DNA of 64,000 bases from Channallabes apus (lineage: Eukaryota; Chordata; Actinopteri; Siluriformes; Clariidae), in assembly GCA_030522415.1 (NCBI GenBank), contig CM060127.1:13808646-13872645 (forward strand). The letters run 5' to 3'. Below are positions 1 through 10,296 of the stretch, in pieces. Under the pieces are notes generated by a model. The model had not been told where the DNA came from, searched no databases, and saw only the letters and a program-made list of their open reading frames with translations. A program made the position numbers and the translations under genes. Within the stretch, counting starts at the first letter, position 1; each line of letters opens with the position of its first letter.

Positions 1-556
1 CTTACCTAATATATTAAACTGTTTTATCTGTATTTTAAATGAAATTTTATTTTTTTTAATTAGTTTTCTATTTTATTTTTAAATTAAATTCTTTATTAGT
101 TAAAGTTTTATTGCAGTTTTATTGCTGTTAAAAGTTTTCCTTAAAAAAGTTTTATTGCTATTATTTTCTATTTCATTTCATGATTATTTTCTTTTCTTGT
201 AAAGTACTTTGAAATACCATTGTGTATGAAATGTGCTATACAAATAAACTTGCATTGCCTTGCCTTGATTCTGAACAAGCCAAATAAGTGTTAAACCTCT
301 ATGGGGGCTGAGCCCCCCTTAACTGAAAATCCTAGAAATGCCCCTGGTTACGGATATTAACGGTTTTGCTAACAGCAAGGTCAAATGTATGCTATGAGGA
401 AGCCTATTGCCATGTAATGTGATTATTTATCATACCGTGCAGTAGCTTGCTGATCTTACTTGATCATTTTGACATGAAGACTTAATATATTCAGATATGA
501 TTTGGCCTAAGGCTCTGAATTTAACAATTTCAGTTTCAGTAAATTTGGTTAAGCAT
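1..556. other. AT-rich flank, no gene
   Basis: AT-rich DNA with no convincing coding potential. Around 195-268 the text passes CTATACAAATAAACTTGC and ends in short CTTGC/CCTTG repeats, the look of the 3' tail of a short retroposon, but no head can be identified. Confidence 0.4.
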
Positions 557-561
557 AGCGA

Positions 562-1402
562 TGTCACGGTACGCCAGGTAATACCTACTTCTCGGGACAA
601 GCCATGATCTCCCGCAACTCCCTTCCACACTCCGTTCCGCTGCTTCTGTTTTGCCGCCTCAGTCGTTCATGCTCGCGCACACCTGTGTCTCATCACCACC
701 ACTTTATATAACTCTCCGTCAGACTGCGAACCCTTGCTGAATTATTGCGTGCTAATTTTCTATTGTCTCGTGCCTTTTTGCCAAGATATATCTGCCTGTT
801 TTCACGTTGTCAAATCTTTTACTGCTCCCCAGGATTACGCTGATTGATCTACCGGCTTTGACTCTCTGCTTTCACTTTCGACCACGGCTTTGTCTCAGTT
901 CCACTGGATTATTCTCTGTCGGACTACAGGTGTGTGCTGTTCTATTCCATTAGTGGTCAGTGCCTCTGTTCACAACTCAGACTCCCTTTTGGTTGCTCCT
1001 ATTCAGTGAGTTTAAAACTGCATGTGCTCTGCCCTTTAATCTCACACAGCTGCTCTGTTATATGTGCTCTGGATCTCTCATCTGCTAAACCTCTGCCCAC
1101 AGCCACTGCCAACCTGCCCGACTGCCCATCTCTAACCGCATCTGTATTGAACTGCATATTCTGCCTAAATTTTTCCCGTTATCTACTTTCAGCATATCTC
1201 TCATCTGCTCTACCTCTGCCCACAGCTGCTTCCAACCTGCCCTGCTGCCCTCTTCTTACTGCACCTTGTCCAAACCATACATATATTGCCTAATTTCTCC
1301 CTTATCTGCTTCCAGCGCATTTCTCATTAAATATTTTTACATCTACTCTGTTGTGTCTGCTTTTGGGTCCTTTTAGCCTGCCTACACAGGCCCGTCGTGA
1401 CA
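562..1402 (+). repeat. 5' LTR of the + strand chromovirus
   Basis: 841 bp, TG...CA bounded, repeated at 5480-6367. Relative to the 3' LTR it lacks about 33 bp (the stretch at roughly 5758-5790 of the other copy). That segment is flanked by TACGCT on both sides, so it was probably lost by recombination between short direct repeats. A second 9-bp difference lies in the CTCTCACGCCCGTG region. It contains a TATA box at 705-711. Confidence 0.95.
705..746 (+). promoter_or_regulatory. LTR TATA box and predicted RNA 5' end
   Basis: TATATAA at 705-711. The segment GCTGAATTATT (736-746) begins 31 nt after the first T, where polymerase II would start. It is largely complementary to the primer-binding site at 1404-1414. 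In the 3' LTR the same segment is GCCGAATTATT (5654-5664), which fits the site better. The start site is inferred, not measured. Confidence 0.6.
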
Positions 1403-1403
1403 G

Positions 1404-1414
1404 AATAATTTGGC
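1404..1414 (+). other. Primer-binding site, self-priming type
   Basis: AATAATTTGGC starts one base after the end of the 5' LTR. It pairs with GCCGAATTATT in the 3' LTR R region over 11 positions, ten Watson-Crick and one G-U. No tRNA 3' end was recognised as an alternative primer. The younger element on the - strand has the same layout with a perfect 11-nt match, which supports the reading. Confidence 0.6.
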
Positions 1415-1418
1415 CAGC

Positions 1419-2170
1419 ATGGACCCAGCAGAGTTAGGACAACTTAGGACCTCCCTGGAGGCACAGGGCACCCTACTCGGCACACACCAAGGGGAGATTC
1501 AGCAGGTAAATCAGAATCTTTCCTCTCGCAATGTTCCCTTTCTCTAGAATTACAGGCTTCAACATCAGGACGTTCTAAAATAGCTTATATTATTACCCTC
1601 CTCTCTGGATAAGCACGTGAGTGGGGAACAGCGCTGTGGGATGCTGATGATCCATGCTGCACCAACTACAATGCATTCACCAATGAAATGAGGAGAGTCT
1701 TTGACTGTTCCCTTTCAGGCCGGGAGGCAGCTGGGCAGATGCTAAAACTCCGTCAGGGAGCACGTTCAGCCTATGATTATGCCATCGAGGTTCGCACCCT
1801 GGCGGCCTCCTGTGGATGGAATGAGTGTGCCATGTTTGATGTCTTTTTTCACGGACTAAGCGAAACTGTCAAAGATGAGCTGGTCTCTCAAGAGCTCCCT
1901 TCTGACATAAATGAGCTCATGGATTTAGCGGATAGCATCGATGCACGCCTCCGACTCAGGCGCAGAGAACGCACACCACCCCTGGTGAGGACCAGGCCAC
2001 TCTCCCCTCCACAAACCGCTGATTCACCTGTCCAGCCTATGCAGGTTGACCGAGCCCGAATTTCTCCCGAGGAACGCCAACGACGGCGGGACACACAGGC
2101 CTGCTTCTACTGCGGTCAAACAGGACATTTCCGCCTCCAATGCCTGTTAAAAGGAGAGGGCCCACATTGA
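1419..2170 (+). pseudogene. gag pseudogene of the + strand chromovirus
   Basis: The ATG at 1419 opens a Sushi-type N-terminus (MDPAELGQL...) with a short heptad-like region, but the frame stops near 1546. Part of the capsid N-terminal domain is missing, and another stop lies in the segment before 1688. From 1688 a 160-codon open stretch carries the C-terminal capsid half and a CCHC knuckle (C-x2-C-x4-H-x4-C, coded about 2100-2135). It ends at TGA 2168-2170. That TGA lies in T TGA AAC (2167-2173), at the position where the younger element has its G GGA AAC slippery heptamer, so the end of gag looks like a mutated frameshift site. Not functional. Confidence 0.85.
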
Positions 2171-5100
2171 AACTGGGAGCCTTGGAGGGCCCTTCTCAAA
2201 CAAACTTCCCAAGCCAACGCCCCTTACTTCCGGTTATGATCATCTGGAATAACAGGGTCCACCCACTAAGAGCCCTCATTGACTCCGGATCCAAACAAAA
2301 TCTGATCTGTGCTGCAACAGCAAGGGAATTGAACATTCCTTCTTTGCCCCTAGAAGACCCCCTATCTGTCCAGGCCCTCGACGGAAGCTTCCTTCCATCC
2401 ATTACTCGCCGCACACCTTCGGTCACTCTTAGCTTCGACGTGATTGCCTGAGATCCTATCTCCTTCCTCATAATGGAGGATTCTCGTGCACCTGTCGTCC
2501 TTGGCACCCAATGGCTCATCAGATACAACCCCAACATTGACTGGGCCAAGAGTACTATCCTAGGTTGGAGTCCTGCCTGTCTCGCCTTGTGCCTTCACTC
2601 TGATAGAACTTACTCTTCGCTCTCTGTTACCGAGGCTATTGAGCTCTCTGATCTCTCCAATGTTCCACCTGAATACAGCGACCTCCGACAAGTGTTCAGT
2701 AAGGCACACGCTCTTTCTCTTCCACCGCACAGACCCTACAATTGCTCCATAGATTTCTTTCCAGGATCTACCCCCCCTAAGGGGCGTCTGTACTCCCTAT
2801 CCGCTCCAGAAAGGGAGGCCATGAACAAATACATCACCTAATCACTGGCCGCAGGAATCATCCGACCTTCCTCCTCACCCGCAGGAGCCGGTTTCTTCTT
2901 TGTGGATAAGAAGGACAAGTCCCTTCGCCCCTGCATCGACTACCGTGGGCTTAATGCCATTACCATCAAGAACCGTTATCCCCTGCCTCTCATGTCTACT
3001 GCTTTCGAGCTCTTGCAAGGGGCGTGTGTTTTCACAAAGTTCGACTTACGGAATGCATATCATCTGGTGAGGATAAGAGAGGGGGACGAATGGAAGACCG
3101 CTTTTAATACACCAACAGGCCACTACAAGTACCTGGTAGTTCCCTTCGGGCTGACCAATGCCCCTGCCGTATTCCAGGCCCTCGTTAATGATGTCCTGAG
3201 AGACTTTTTAAACATCTCTGTCTTTGTTTATCTAGTCGATATCTTAATATTCTCTTGCTCCTCTCGCATAAGCGGCATGTCAGACAGGTCCTGTAAAGAC
3301 TCCTTGAGAATAAACTCTATGTAAAAGCAGAGAAATGTGAATTCCGCCGCAGCTCTGTGGCCTTTCTTGGGTTCATCTTTGCCCCCTCTAGCCTACGGAT
3401 GGAGCCGTCCAAGCTAATGGCCATCACAGACTGGCCGACTCCCAACTCAAGACGAGACCTCCAAAGATTCCTGGGGTTCGCAAATTTCTACAGGCGCTTT
3501 ATCAGAAATTATAGTTCAGTGGCAGCCCCTCTTAATGCACTAACCTCCACAAGAGCCCCCTTCCTCTGGAACAAACAGGCCGAGAATGCATTCTCTGACC
3601 TCAAGCAGCGATTCACTTCTGTGCCCATTTTAACCATCCCAGATCCTTCCCTTCAGTTTGTGGTGGAAGTAGATGCCTCCGAGTCCGGAGTCGGGGCTAT
3701 CTTGTCGCAACGGTCATCCAAAGACAATAAGCTACACCCCTGCTCTTACTTCTCTCGCCGTCTCACCTCTGCAGAGAGAAATTATGACATAGGAGATCGG
3801 GAACTGTTGGCGGTAAAGCTTGCTCTAGAGGAATGGAGACACTGGCTGGAGGGTACTGCTTCCCCATTTTTGGTCTGGACCAACCATAAAAACTTAGAGT
3901 ACCTCAAATCAGCCAAGAGGCTCAATGCCCATCAGGCAAGGTGGAGTTTGTTCTTCTCACGTTTTAACTTCACGCTCTCGTATCGCCCTGGCTCCAGAAA
4001 TGCCAAACCTGATGCCCTGTCTCGACAGTTCTCCACACCTCAACAACCTACGACAACTGATTCAATCCTGCCCTCTCGCTGCCTTGTAGCAGCCGCACTC
4101 CTGAATGTTGAGAAGCAGGTTAAGAGGGCACTAAATCAGGAACCAGGCCCTAGCAACGTTCCCCCCAATTGTCTCTTCGTCCCGGCCTCTGTGCGACCCC
4201 AAGTTTTGGAATGGGGACATTGCTCTCGGGTTGCCTGCCATCCGGGAGGGGCGCGCACTCTCTACCTACTCCAGCCACAATTCTGGTGGCCCTCTATGAA
4301 GGAGGATGTCCTGGAGTTTGTGGCAGCCTGTGACACCTGTGCTAGGGGCAAATCAAGCAATAAACCCCCTGCCGGCCTCCTGAGACCCCTCCCTGTTCCC
4401 CGTCGGCCTTGGTCACACATTGCTCTGGATTTTGTTACCGGCCTCCCCGACTCTGATGGCAACACTTGCATCTTGACCGTGGTGGACCGCTTCTCCAAGT
4501 CTGCTCATTTTATACCCCTGCCTAAGCTTCCGTCAGCCAAGGAAACAGCGGAATTAATGATTCTCCACGTTTTCCATCTGCATGGCCTGCCAACTGACAT
4601 TGTCTCCGACCGTGGGCCCCAATTCTCAGCTGAGTTCTGGAGGACTTCTGCAAATCAATTGGAGCAACACCTAGCCTGTCTTCTGGCTATCATCCCCAGT
4701 CGAATGGTCAAACAGAGAGACTTAACCAAGAATTGGAGAAAGCCCTGAGGTGCATGGTGTCTCAAGACACGACTACATGGAGCAAGGCGCTTCCCTGGAT
4801 AGAGTATGCACACAATTCGCTACCGACTTCCTCCACAGGCCTCTCCTCCTTCCAGTGCTGCTTTGGCTATCAGCCACCCCCGTTTCCAGCACAAGAAAGG
4901 AGGGAGATGGCACCTTCAACCAATTCTTTCATACGCCGTTGCATTAGGATCTGGTCCCAGGCCAGAACTTGTCTCCTACACACCGTCAGTACCTTCAAGA
5001 GGCAAGCGGACCGTGGCTGCACAACAGCCCCCAGATACAGAGTGGGTCAGAGAGTGAGACTATCCACCCGATATACTCCCATTAAGACAACTTCCAACAA

Positions 5101-5446
5101 ATTGTCACCCAGATTCATCGGACCATTCACAATCACTAAGGTAATCAATCCCCTCTCCGTCAGGCTTTCCCTACCACTCACTATGCGCCGCATCAACCCA
5201 ACTTTTCATATCTCTCAACTCAGACGACTAGCACACAGCCCGTTAAACCCACTCCCCCACCCTCCTCCTCGACTCATTGACGGGGGCGAAGTTTTCACTG
5301 TGCGCAAACTACTAACAGCTCGACGCGGAGGACGTCGATTGGGAGGGATACGGCCCAGAGGAGAGAAGTTGGGTTCCCGCCAGGTTCATTGTCGACCCAA
5401 CCCTAAGTTCGGACTTCCACCAACAACACCCAGGAGCACCACCTAG
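2167..5446 (+). pseudogene. pol pseudogene (protease, RT, RNase H, integrase, chromodomain)
   Basis: Reads -1 relative to gag. Protease has an LIDSGS active site at about 2274. Stops interrupt it near 2449 and 2839. The reverse transcriptase finger and palm are readable (2902-3260), but the catalytic box reads YLVD, losing an aspartate. A frame break follows at about 3260-3340. From 3357 the tether, RNase H (VEVDAS, DREL) and the integrase HHCC zinc domain are open. The core then has its first two acidic residues (LDFVTG, SDRGPQ) before another frame break near 4640-4680; the third acidic residue lies in the next frame (GQTER). The GPY/F module follows (KLSPRFIGPF), and the chromodomain has a small deletion and shift near 5325. 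With these lesions it cannot make an active polyprotein. Confidence 0.9.
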
Positions 5447-5464
5447 GACGCCCAGCGTCGCCCA

Positions 5465-5479
5465 TAGGGGGAGGGGTGC
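5465..5479 (+). other. Polypurine tract
   Basis: A G-rich run (AGGGGGAGGGG) directly upstream of the 3' LTR, in the position of the plus-strand primer of LTR elements. Confidence 0.75.
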
Positions 5480-6367
5480 TGTCACGGTACGCCAGGTAAT
5501 GCCCACTTCTCGGGACAAGACATGATCTCCCGCAACTCCCTTCCACACTCCGTTCCGCTGCTTCTGTTTTGCCGCGTCAGTCATTCATGCTCGCGCACAC
5601 CTGTGTCTCATCACCACCACTGTATATAACTCTCCGTGAGACAGCGAACCCTTGCCGAATTATTGCGTGCTAATTTTCTATTGTCTCGTGCCTTTTTGCC
5701 AAGATATATCTGCCTGTTTTCACGTTGTCAAATCTTTTTCTGCTCCCCAGCATTACGCTCTTGCTTCTCGGATAAAACTCGTTTGCTACGCTGACTGATC
5801 TACCGGCTTTGACTCTCTGCTTTCACTTTCGACCACGGCTTTGTCTCAGTTCCACTGGATTATTCTCTGTCGGACTACAGGTGTGTGCTGTTCTATTCCG
5901 TTGGTGGTCAGTTCCTCTGTTCACAAGTCAGACTCCCTTTTGGCTGCTCCTATTCAGTGAGTTTAAAACTGCAAGTGCTCTGCCCTTTAATCTCACACAG
6001 CTGCTCTCACGCCCGTGTTATATGTGCTCTGGATCTCTCATCTGCTAAACCTCTGCCCACAGCCACTGCCAACCTGCCCGACTGCCCATCTCTAACCGCA
6101 TCTGTATTGAACTGCATATTCTGCCTAAATTTTTCCCGTTATCTACTTTCAGCATATCTCTCATCTGCTCTACCTCTGCCCACAGCTGCTTCCAACCTGC
6201 CCTGCTGCCCTCCTCTGATTGCAACTTGACCAAACCATATACTGTATATATTGCCTAATTTCTCCCTTATCTGCTTCCAGCGCATTTCTCATTAAATATT
6301 TTTACATCTACTCTGTTGTGTCTGCTTTTGGGTCCTTTTAGCCTGCCTACACAGGCCCATCGTGACA
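5480..6367 (+). repeat. 3' LTR of the + strand chromovirus
   Basis: 888 bp, TGTCACGG to CGTGACA. It is the longer LTR version and keeps segments deleted from the 5' copy. Its own TATA box (TATATAA) lies just upstream of the predicted R start at 5654. AGCGA follows at 6368. Confidence 0.95.
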
Positions 6368-6372
6368 AGCGA

Positions 6373-6915
6373 TGTGCATGAGGACTGGGATTGCTTAGGA
6401 GGGAACAAGTAAAGACCACTTTCATTAATGTGGATGTTGTATTTTTAACGAGTGAATTTAATAACATTAGTCCTGTACACATCTTGGGTAAAAATATAAT
6501 ACAAGTTTTAGCCACATCCACTTCAGGCTTAAATCCAGAACTAAAGATACAAATATAGATATGATTTTATGAAGCACTCAATAAATAAAATATCTACAAA
6601 TAATTTATTTGCTTTACTGCAGCATTTTATTCCTGTAGTGCTGCCATTCCCAATCTTAACAAGCCCATTTTGAAATGTGAAACTCTTCTCCGTTCCACCC
6701 AAACCTTTAATTACAACTCAGATCACCACATGAGACTAACATAAATGAAGAATATTACATTGTTTAAATTGTTAATCTATGACGTTGTTTTATTAGTACT
6801 GGTAACAAAACTGAAAGTAAAAACCTCACTTAGAAGAAATGTTCATGCGTTGCAGTTTACCTGTTACATGACACTTTTAGTAAAAGTTTAGTCAAAGTTT
6901 TTCTTAGTAGCCTCA
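6373..6915. other. No feature recognised
   Basis: AT-rich single-copy-looking DNA between the chromovirus and a LINE remnant. I see no gene, RNA or repeat signature. Confidence 0.4.
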
Positions 6916-7315
6916 AGTGAGTGTAAAAAAGAGAATGAAGTGAAGGAATAAATGCAGCTAGAAAGAATGCACAATATTTCCTGAGGAGGCTCAGGTCTTT
7001 CAGCTTTGCAGTACCATAATATGGATTTTCTATGAGGCTACTGGAATATTTTTTTTGGTGGTCTGTTGGGGTTGTACCATAAAGGTGGCGGAAAAAATAG
7101 ACAGGACAAAGTAATTAGGAGGGCTGACTCTGTCAGGCATTGAGCAGGAACCTGTTCATGTTGTGGCAGATTGCAGGATGCTGTCTAGACTCCACTCAAT
7201 CCTGGACAAACCTTCTCACCTGCTACACAGTGTGCTGGTCGATCAGATGAGCACATTCAGCCAGAGACGAATCACTCTTTTCCAGTGGCCTTAAACTGTA
7301 CAACTCTTCTCTTTA
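6916..7315 (+). mobile_element. LINE ORF2 3'-end remnant
   Basis: Broken translation resembles the C-terminal part of a fish non-LTR retrotransposon polyprotein: a LRRLRSFSF-like block near 6990, then ILDKPSHLLHSV near 7200 and FSQRRITLF near 7265. Multiple stops and shifts. The 5' part and a tail are not seen. The clade is uncertain (CR1/L2-like by resemblance). Confidence 0.55.
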
Positions 7316-8029
7316 AAAAAATTTAATTATAACTGAAAGTCATGACTTTTCCATATGTTACTACTTGTAAAATACTTACATTTATTTTATATAAGTATAA
7401 TATAAATACATATAATATAAGTCTTTTTATGAATAATATTCATAGGCAATACTCACTGTACTGTACAATACCCACACTCTTTATCACTGGTTCTACACTA
7501 TGAACTTGCAATTATTTTAATTTCTCAAACTCAACCCTTGGCTACTAACCTATTTTATATATGCCATTCCATTTCACTTCACATTTACTTGTATAACAGC
7601 TGTAAGCCGTGATACTAACTTATATAGCTTTTACCTTTTATAGCTTCTAGTTTCTAGATTTTTCCTGTAATAGTAGATTTTTCGACCCTTCTTTTTTGTC
7701 CACTGAGCAACTACAAGGCAAAGGTATTTCCCACTCAGATTAATAAACTTTATTAAATCTTGAATCACACATCTCAGAGGTATAGCATGAACGTTTAGCT
7801 AATGGTGAATAGAAATAAATGTGAAATTTTTTGGAGATATTTCTAAGTCATTAAAATGCAGCTTCTGTCAATCTTAACATTTATTTCACTGTATTTCTAC
7901 CCACTATTTCTTAAAAAAAAAGTGAAAACTTAATGTTACTTTATCCCTCCCTCCTTCTAGTGAAAAAGCTGACACAAAGAGTTGAAACCACAATCCAATT
8001 CAAATCAGATATCTGATTTATATAGTCAA
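7316..8029. other. No feature recognised
   Basis: AT-rich DNA; only chance ORFs. Confidence 0.4.
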
Positions 8030-8215
8030 TGTATTTACATTTAGGCAGATGCTCTTTTCCAGAGTGACTTTCATTTTTTATCTCATTACACATCTGAGCA
8101 GTTGAGGGCCTTCCTCAAGGGCCCATACAGTGGCAACTTGGTGGTTGTGGGGTTTGAACCTGGATCTTCTGAACCGTAGTCCAATGACTTAATCACTGAG
8201 CTACCCCTGGCCATA
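8030..8215 (-). mobile_element. tRNA-derived SINE
   Basis: Read on the - strand, a tRNA-like head (GGGTAGCTCAGTGATTAAG, then the B-box-like GGTTCAAACCC) is followed by a body. The 3' end, CTCTGGAAAAGAGCATCTGCC followed by TAAATG, is the type of tail shared by several fish SINEs with L2-class LINEs. Pol III A and B boxes are visible. It is a retroposon, not a tRNA gene, since the acceptor arm does not pair. Confidence 0.75.
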
Positions 8216-8834
8216 TTAACTTGCAACCAACACACCACTTTTCCCGCCATACAGACTGTTCTAGTCTGAATTCATTATTACTGTTACCAGTTTCTAACTG
8301 AAATGATTGTAACAAAAAAAAAATTTTTAATTAGAAAAAGAAACTATAAAAACTTGCACTTTGGCTAGCTTAGCTTCCCAGCCATACTGTAATGCTAGCT
8401 AGCTATCCTTAAAGTTTTGCTTGTGTCATGTACCTGCATAGTGTTATCTACTGTCAAAATCTGTAGTGGAGAGATTAAGTGTGCTGTAGAATAGTGCAAC
8501 AGTCTTCTAAACTTAAAAAAAAAAACATTTTACCAAGTTTTTAAATTTTTTATAACGTTATATATTCGCTAACGTTATAAAAACTTTCAATATATAAATA
8601 TATTGAATAAATAACTTCATATACATACTTTTTCCCCTTACATATATTACAATACACTTTCTTCTAACAGGATGGTGAAAGGGCTGGAGTCTATACTAGG
8701 AGGACTGGGTGTAAGGCAGAAATTCCCTGGGATGAGACAGCATTTAATCTCAGGGCACCAAGAACACAGACACATCGACAACCTTATACACACCTATGGG
8801 ACAATTTATGAGTCAGAAGGTTAGCATGGAAAAC

Positions 8835-8835
<1 letters not shown>
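8216..8835. other. No feature recognised
   Basis: AT-rich spacer with homopolymer runs (A9-A11 near 8315 and 8515). No coding signal. Confidence 0.35.

Positions 8836-8862
<27 letters not shown>
8836..8862. repeat. (CA)n microsatellite
   Basis: Thirteen or so uninterrupted CA units at the 3' side of the SINE-like head that follows. Confidence 0.95.
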
Positions 8863-8866
<4 letters not shown>

Positions 8867-8946
8867 CCCGAGCTCTGGGTCGAACATGAGAGCTATGTGG
8901 TCGTAATGCTATTCGCTTAACCACCATGCCGGCCAGATCCAAATCA
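8863..8946 (-). mobile_element. Short tRNA-derived SINE head
   Basis: On the - strand, GGCCGGCATGGTGGTTAAGCG resembles an A box and ATGTTCGACCC a B box. The copy runs into the CA repeat, so the microsatellite may have grown from its tail. Family not named. Confidence 0.5.
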
Positions 8947-9918
8947 CTTTCAGTTAATAAGCTGTGACAGGTTGTTGATGTCATCTGTAAATCTCTTCTT
9001 CCTCATTAGCCAAACATAGCCAAAGGTTAATTTAAAAATATTCATCGTTCAGAATCCAGACAACAAGAATGCTTCAGAATGAAACATGGTTTTAAGCAAT
9101 CAACATAAGGTAGAATGAGAGATAAGAATGCGCTACTTCATGTCCTCTGATGTGCATTCCATCTTGTCTGTTTTTCCGGCTCGCTCAGAAATTAGCGCAT
9201 GACTGCTGTTCATCAGCCCACTAACAGGAAGCGCATTTGTGAACTCTGACTCGGTTTTGGCGGTATTGTTTGTCTCTTCTGTCCCAGCCCACCCAGCATG
9301 CTATGCTCTCTGTGGAGACCTGGTGACTCGCCCAGCTGCTGTGTGCAACTCCACAGCCAAATGCGTTCTCCTGCCCAGCGCCGCCGATAATGAGGTTAGA
9401 TTGTTTGACAAACACATTCATTCAAGGTTCATTTAGCCCCAGGCCCACTCTATTTCACTAGACACCCTGGAAAAAAATCTAAGCTTGATCATTAAGACGC
9501 GTTTTTGTACACATTGGCCAGCGAATTGGACAAACAAACTATTTGTGGAGGCTGAAAATATCTTTCTAAGAAGTGTCTATTCACGTCATTGAGGTGTTTG
9601 AGGGGTTGTTGCGCGAGTGCACAGAAACATCACGTTTTAGCTTACTTGTGCGAAAGTGAGAGCTGACCTACTAAAACACAGGGTTTTAAAAATGCAAAGT
9701 TTAAATAAAAACAGTTGTGTAAAGCAATGTGTTTTAAAAACACTAAACAAACCCAACAAAGTGGTTGGCCCAGCTACTGGATGCCAGTCTCAAGCCCAGA
9801 TAGAATGGAAGGGTTGTGTCAGGGAGGGCATCTGGCGAATAACCTGTGCTTAGTTTTTTACTGCATGGATTGGATGGTCTGCTGTTGCCACGCCTTGACG
9901 AGAGCCGAAAAAAGAAGA
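8947..9918. other. No feature recognised
   Basis: Mixed-composition DNA up to the LTR element. Short ORFs near 9239-9436 show no recognisable domain. Confidence 0.35.
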
Positions 9919-10296
9919 TGTCATGAACTAACCTCGGTGACCAGAAGACGTAGCTTAGCGGTTAGCCCAATGTAGCATGGATGGTAAACCCAAACGCGGA
10001 GTAACAGCGAGCAGGCAGGATAACCACGCGATTTATTCTAAGGACTCTCCCGAAAACGGAGCAAGGGAAAAACACAAATTTAACCCGCGTCCTAAAATAC
10101 ACACACAACGATAGGAAGCAACAACCAAAGGATAGTGAGTACTCACGGTTTGATGAACGTCAACCTGAACCGACATGGGCCGAACTCAATGACTGAGCGG
10201 TAAGCCAACGTTTGTTTACCTCTTTTATACTTCCTGGTTTGGCGCCCGCCTTACTTCCGGGTCCTAGTGCCGGGCGCAGATTGAGTGTGTATGACA
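9919..10296 (-). repeat. 3' LTR of the - strand chromovirus
   Basis: 378 bp, TGTCAT...ATGACA ends. The pol reading frame runs 46 bp into this LTR before its stop at 10251-10253. Confidence 0.97.

Larger units (their letters stand above)
562..6367 (+). mobile_element. Decayed Sushi-type chromovirus (Ty3/gypsy LTR retrotransposon)
   Basis: Complete but inactive LTR element. The ends are TGTCACGG and CGTGACA, and the 5-bp target duplication AGCGA is present at 557-561 and 6368-6372. The internal order is primer-binding site, gag with CCHC knuckle, protease, reverse transcriptase, RNase H, integrase, GPY/F module and a damaged chromodomain, as in chromoviruses of the vertebrate Tf1/sushi group. 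That group gave rise to mammalian PEG10 and the RTL genes (established knowledge). gag and pol carry several stops and frame breaks, and the LTRs differ by many substitutions and three indels, so this is an old insertion. No envelope gene is seen. Confidence 0.95.

Noticed and set aside
934..1293. ORFs in both LTRs of the + strand chromovirus
   Set aside because: They start at non-ATG codons, lie in LTR regulatory DNA, and differ between LTRs without coding constraint.
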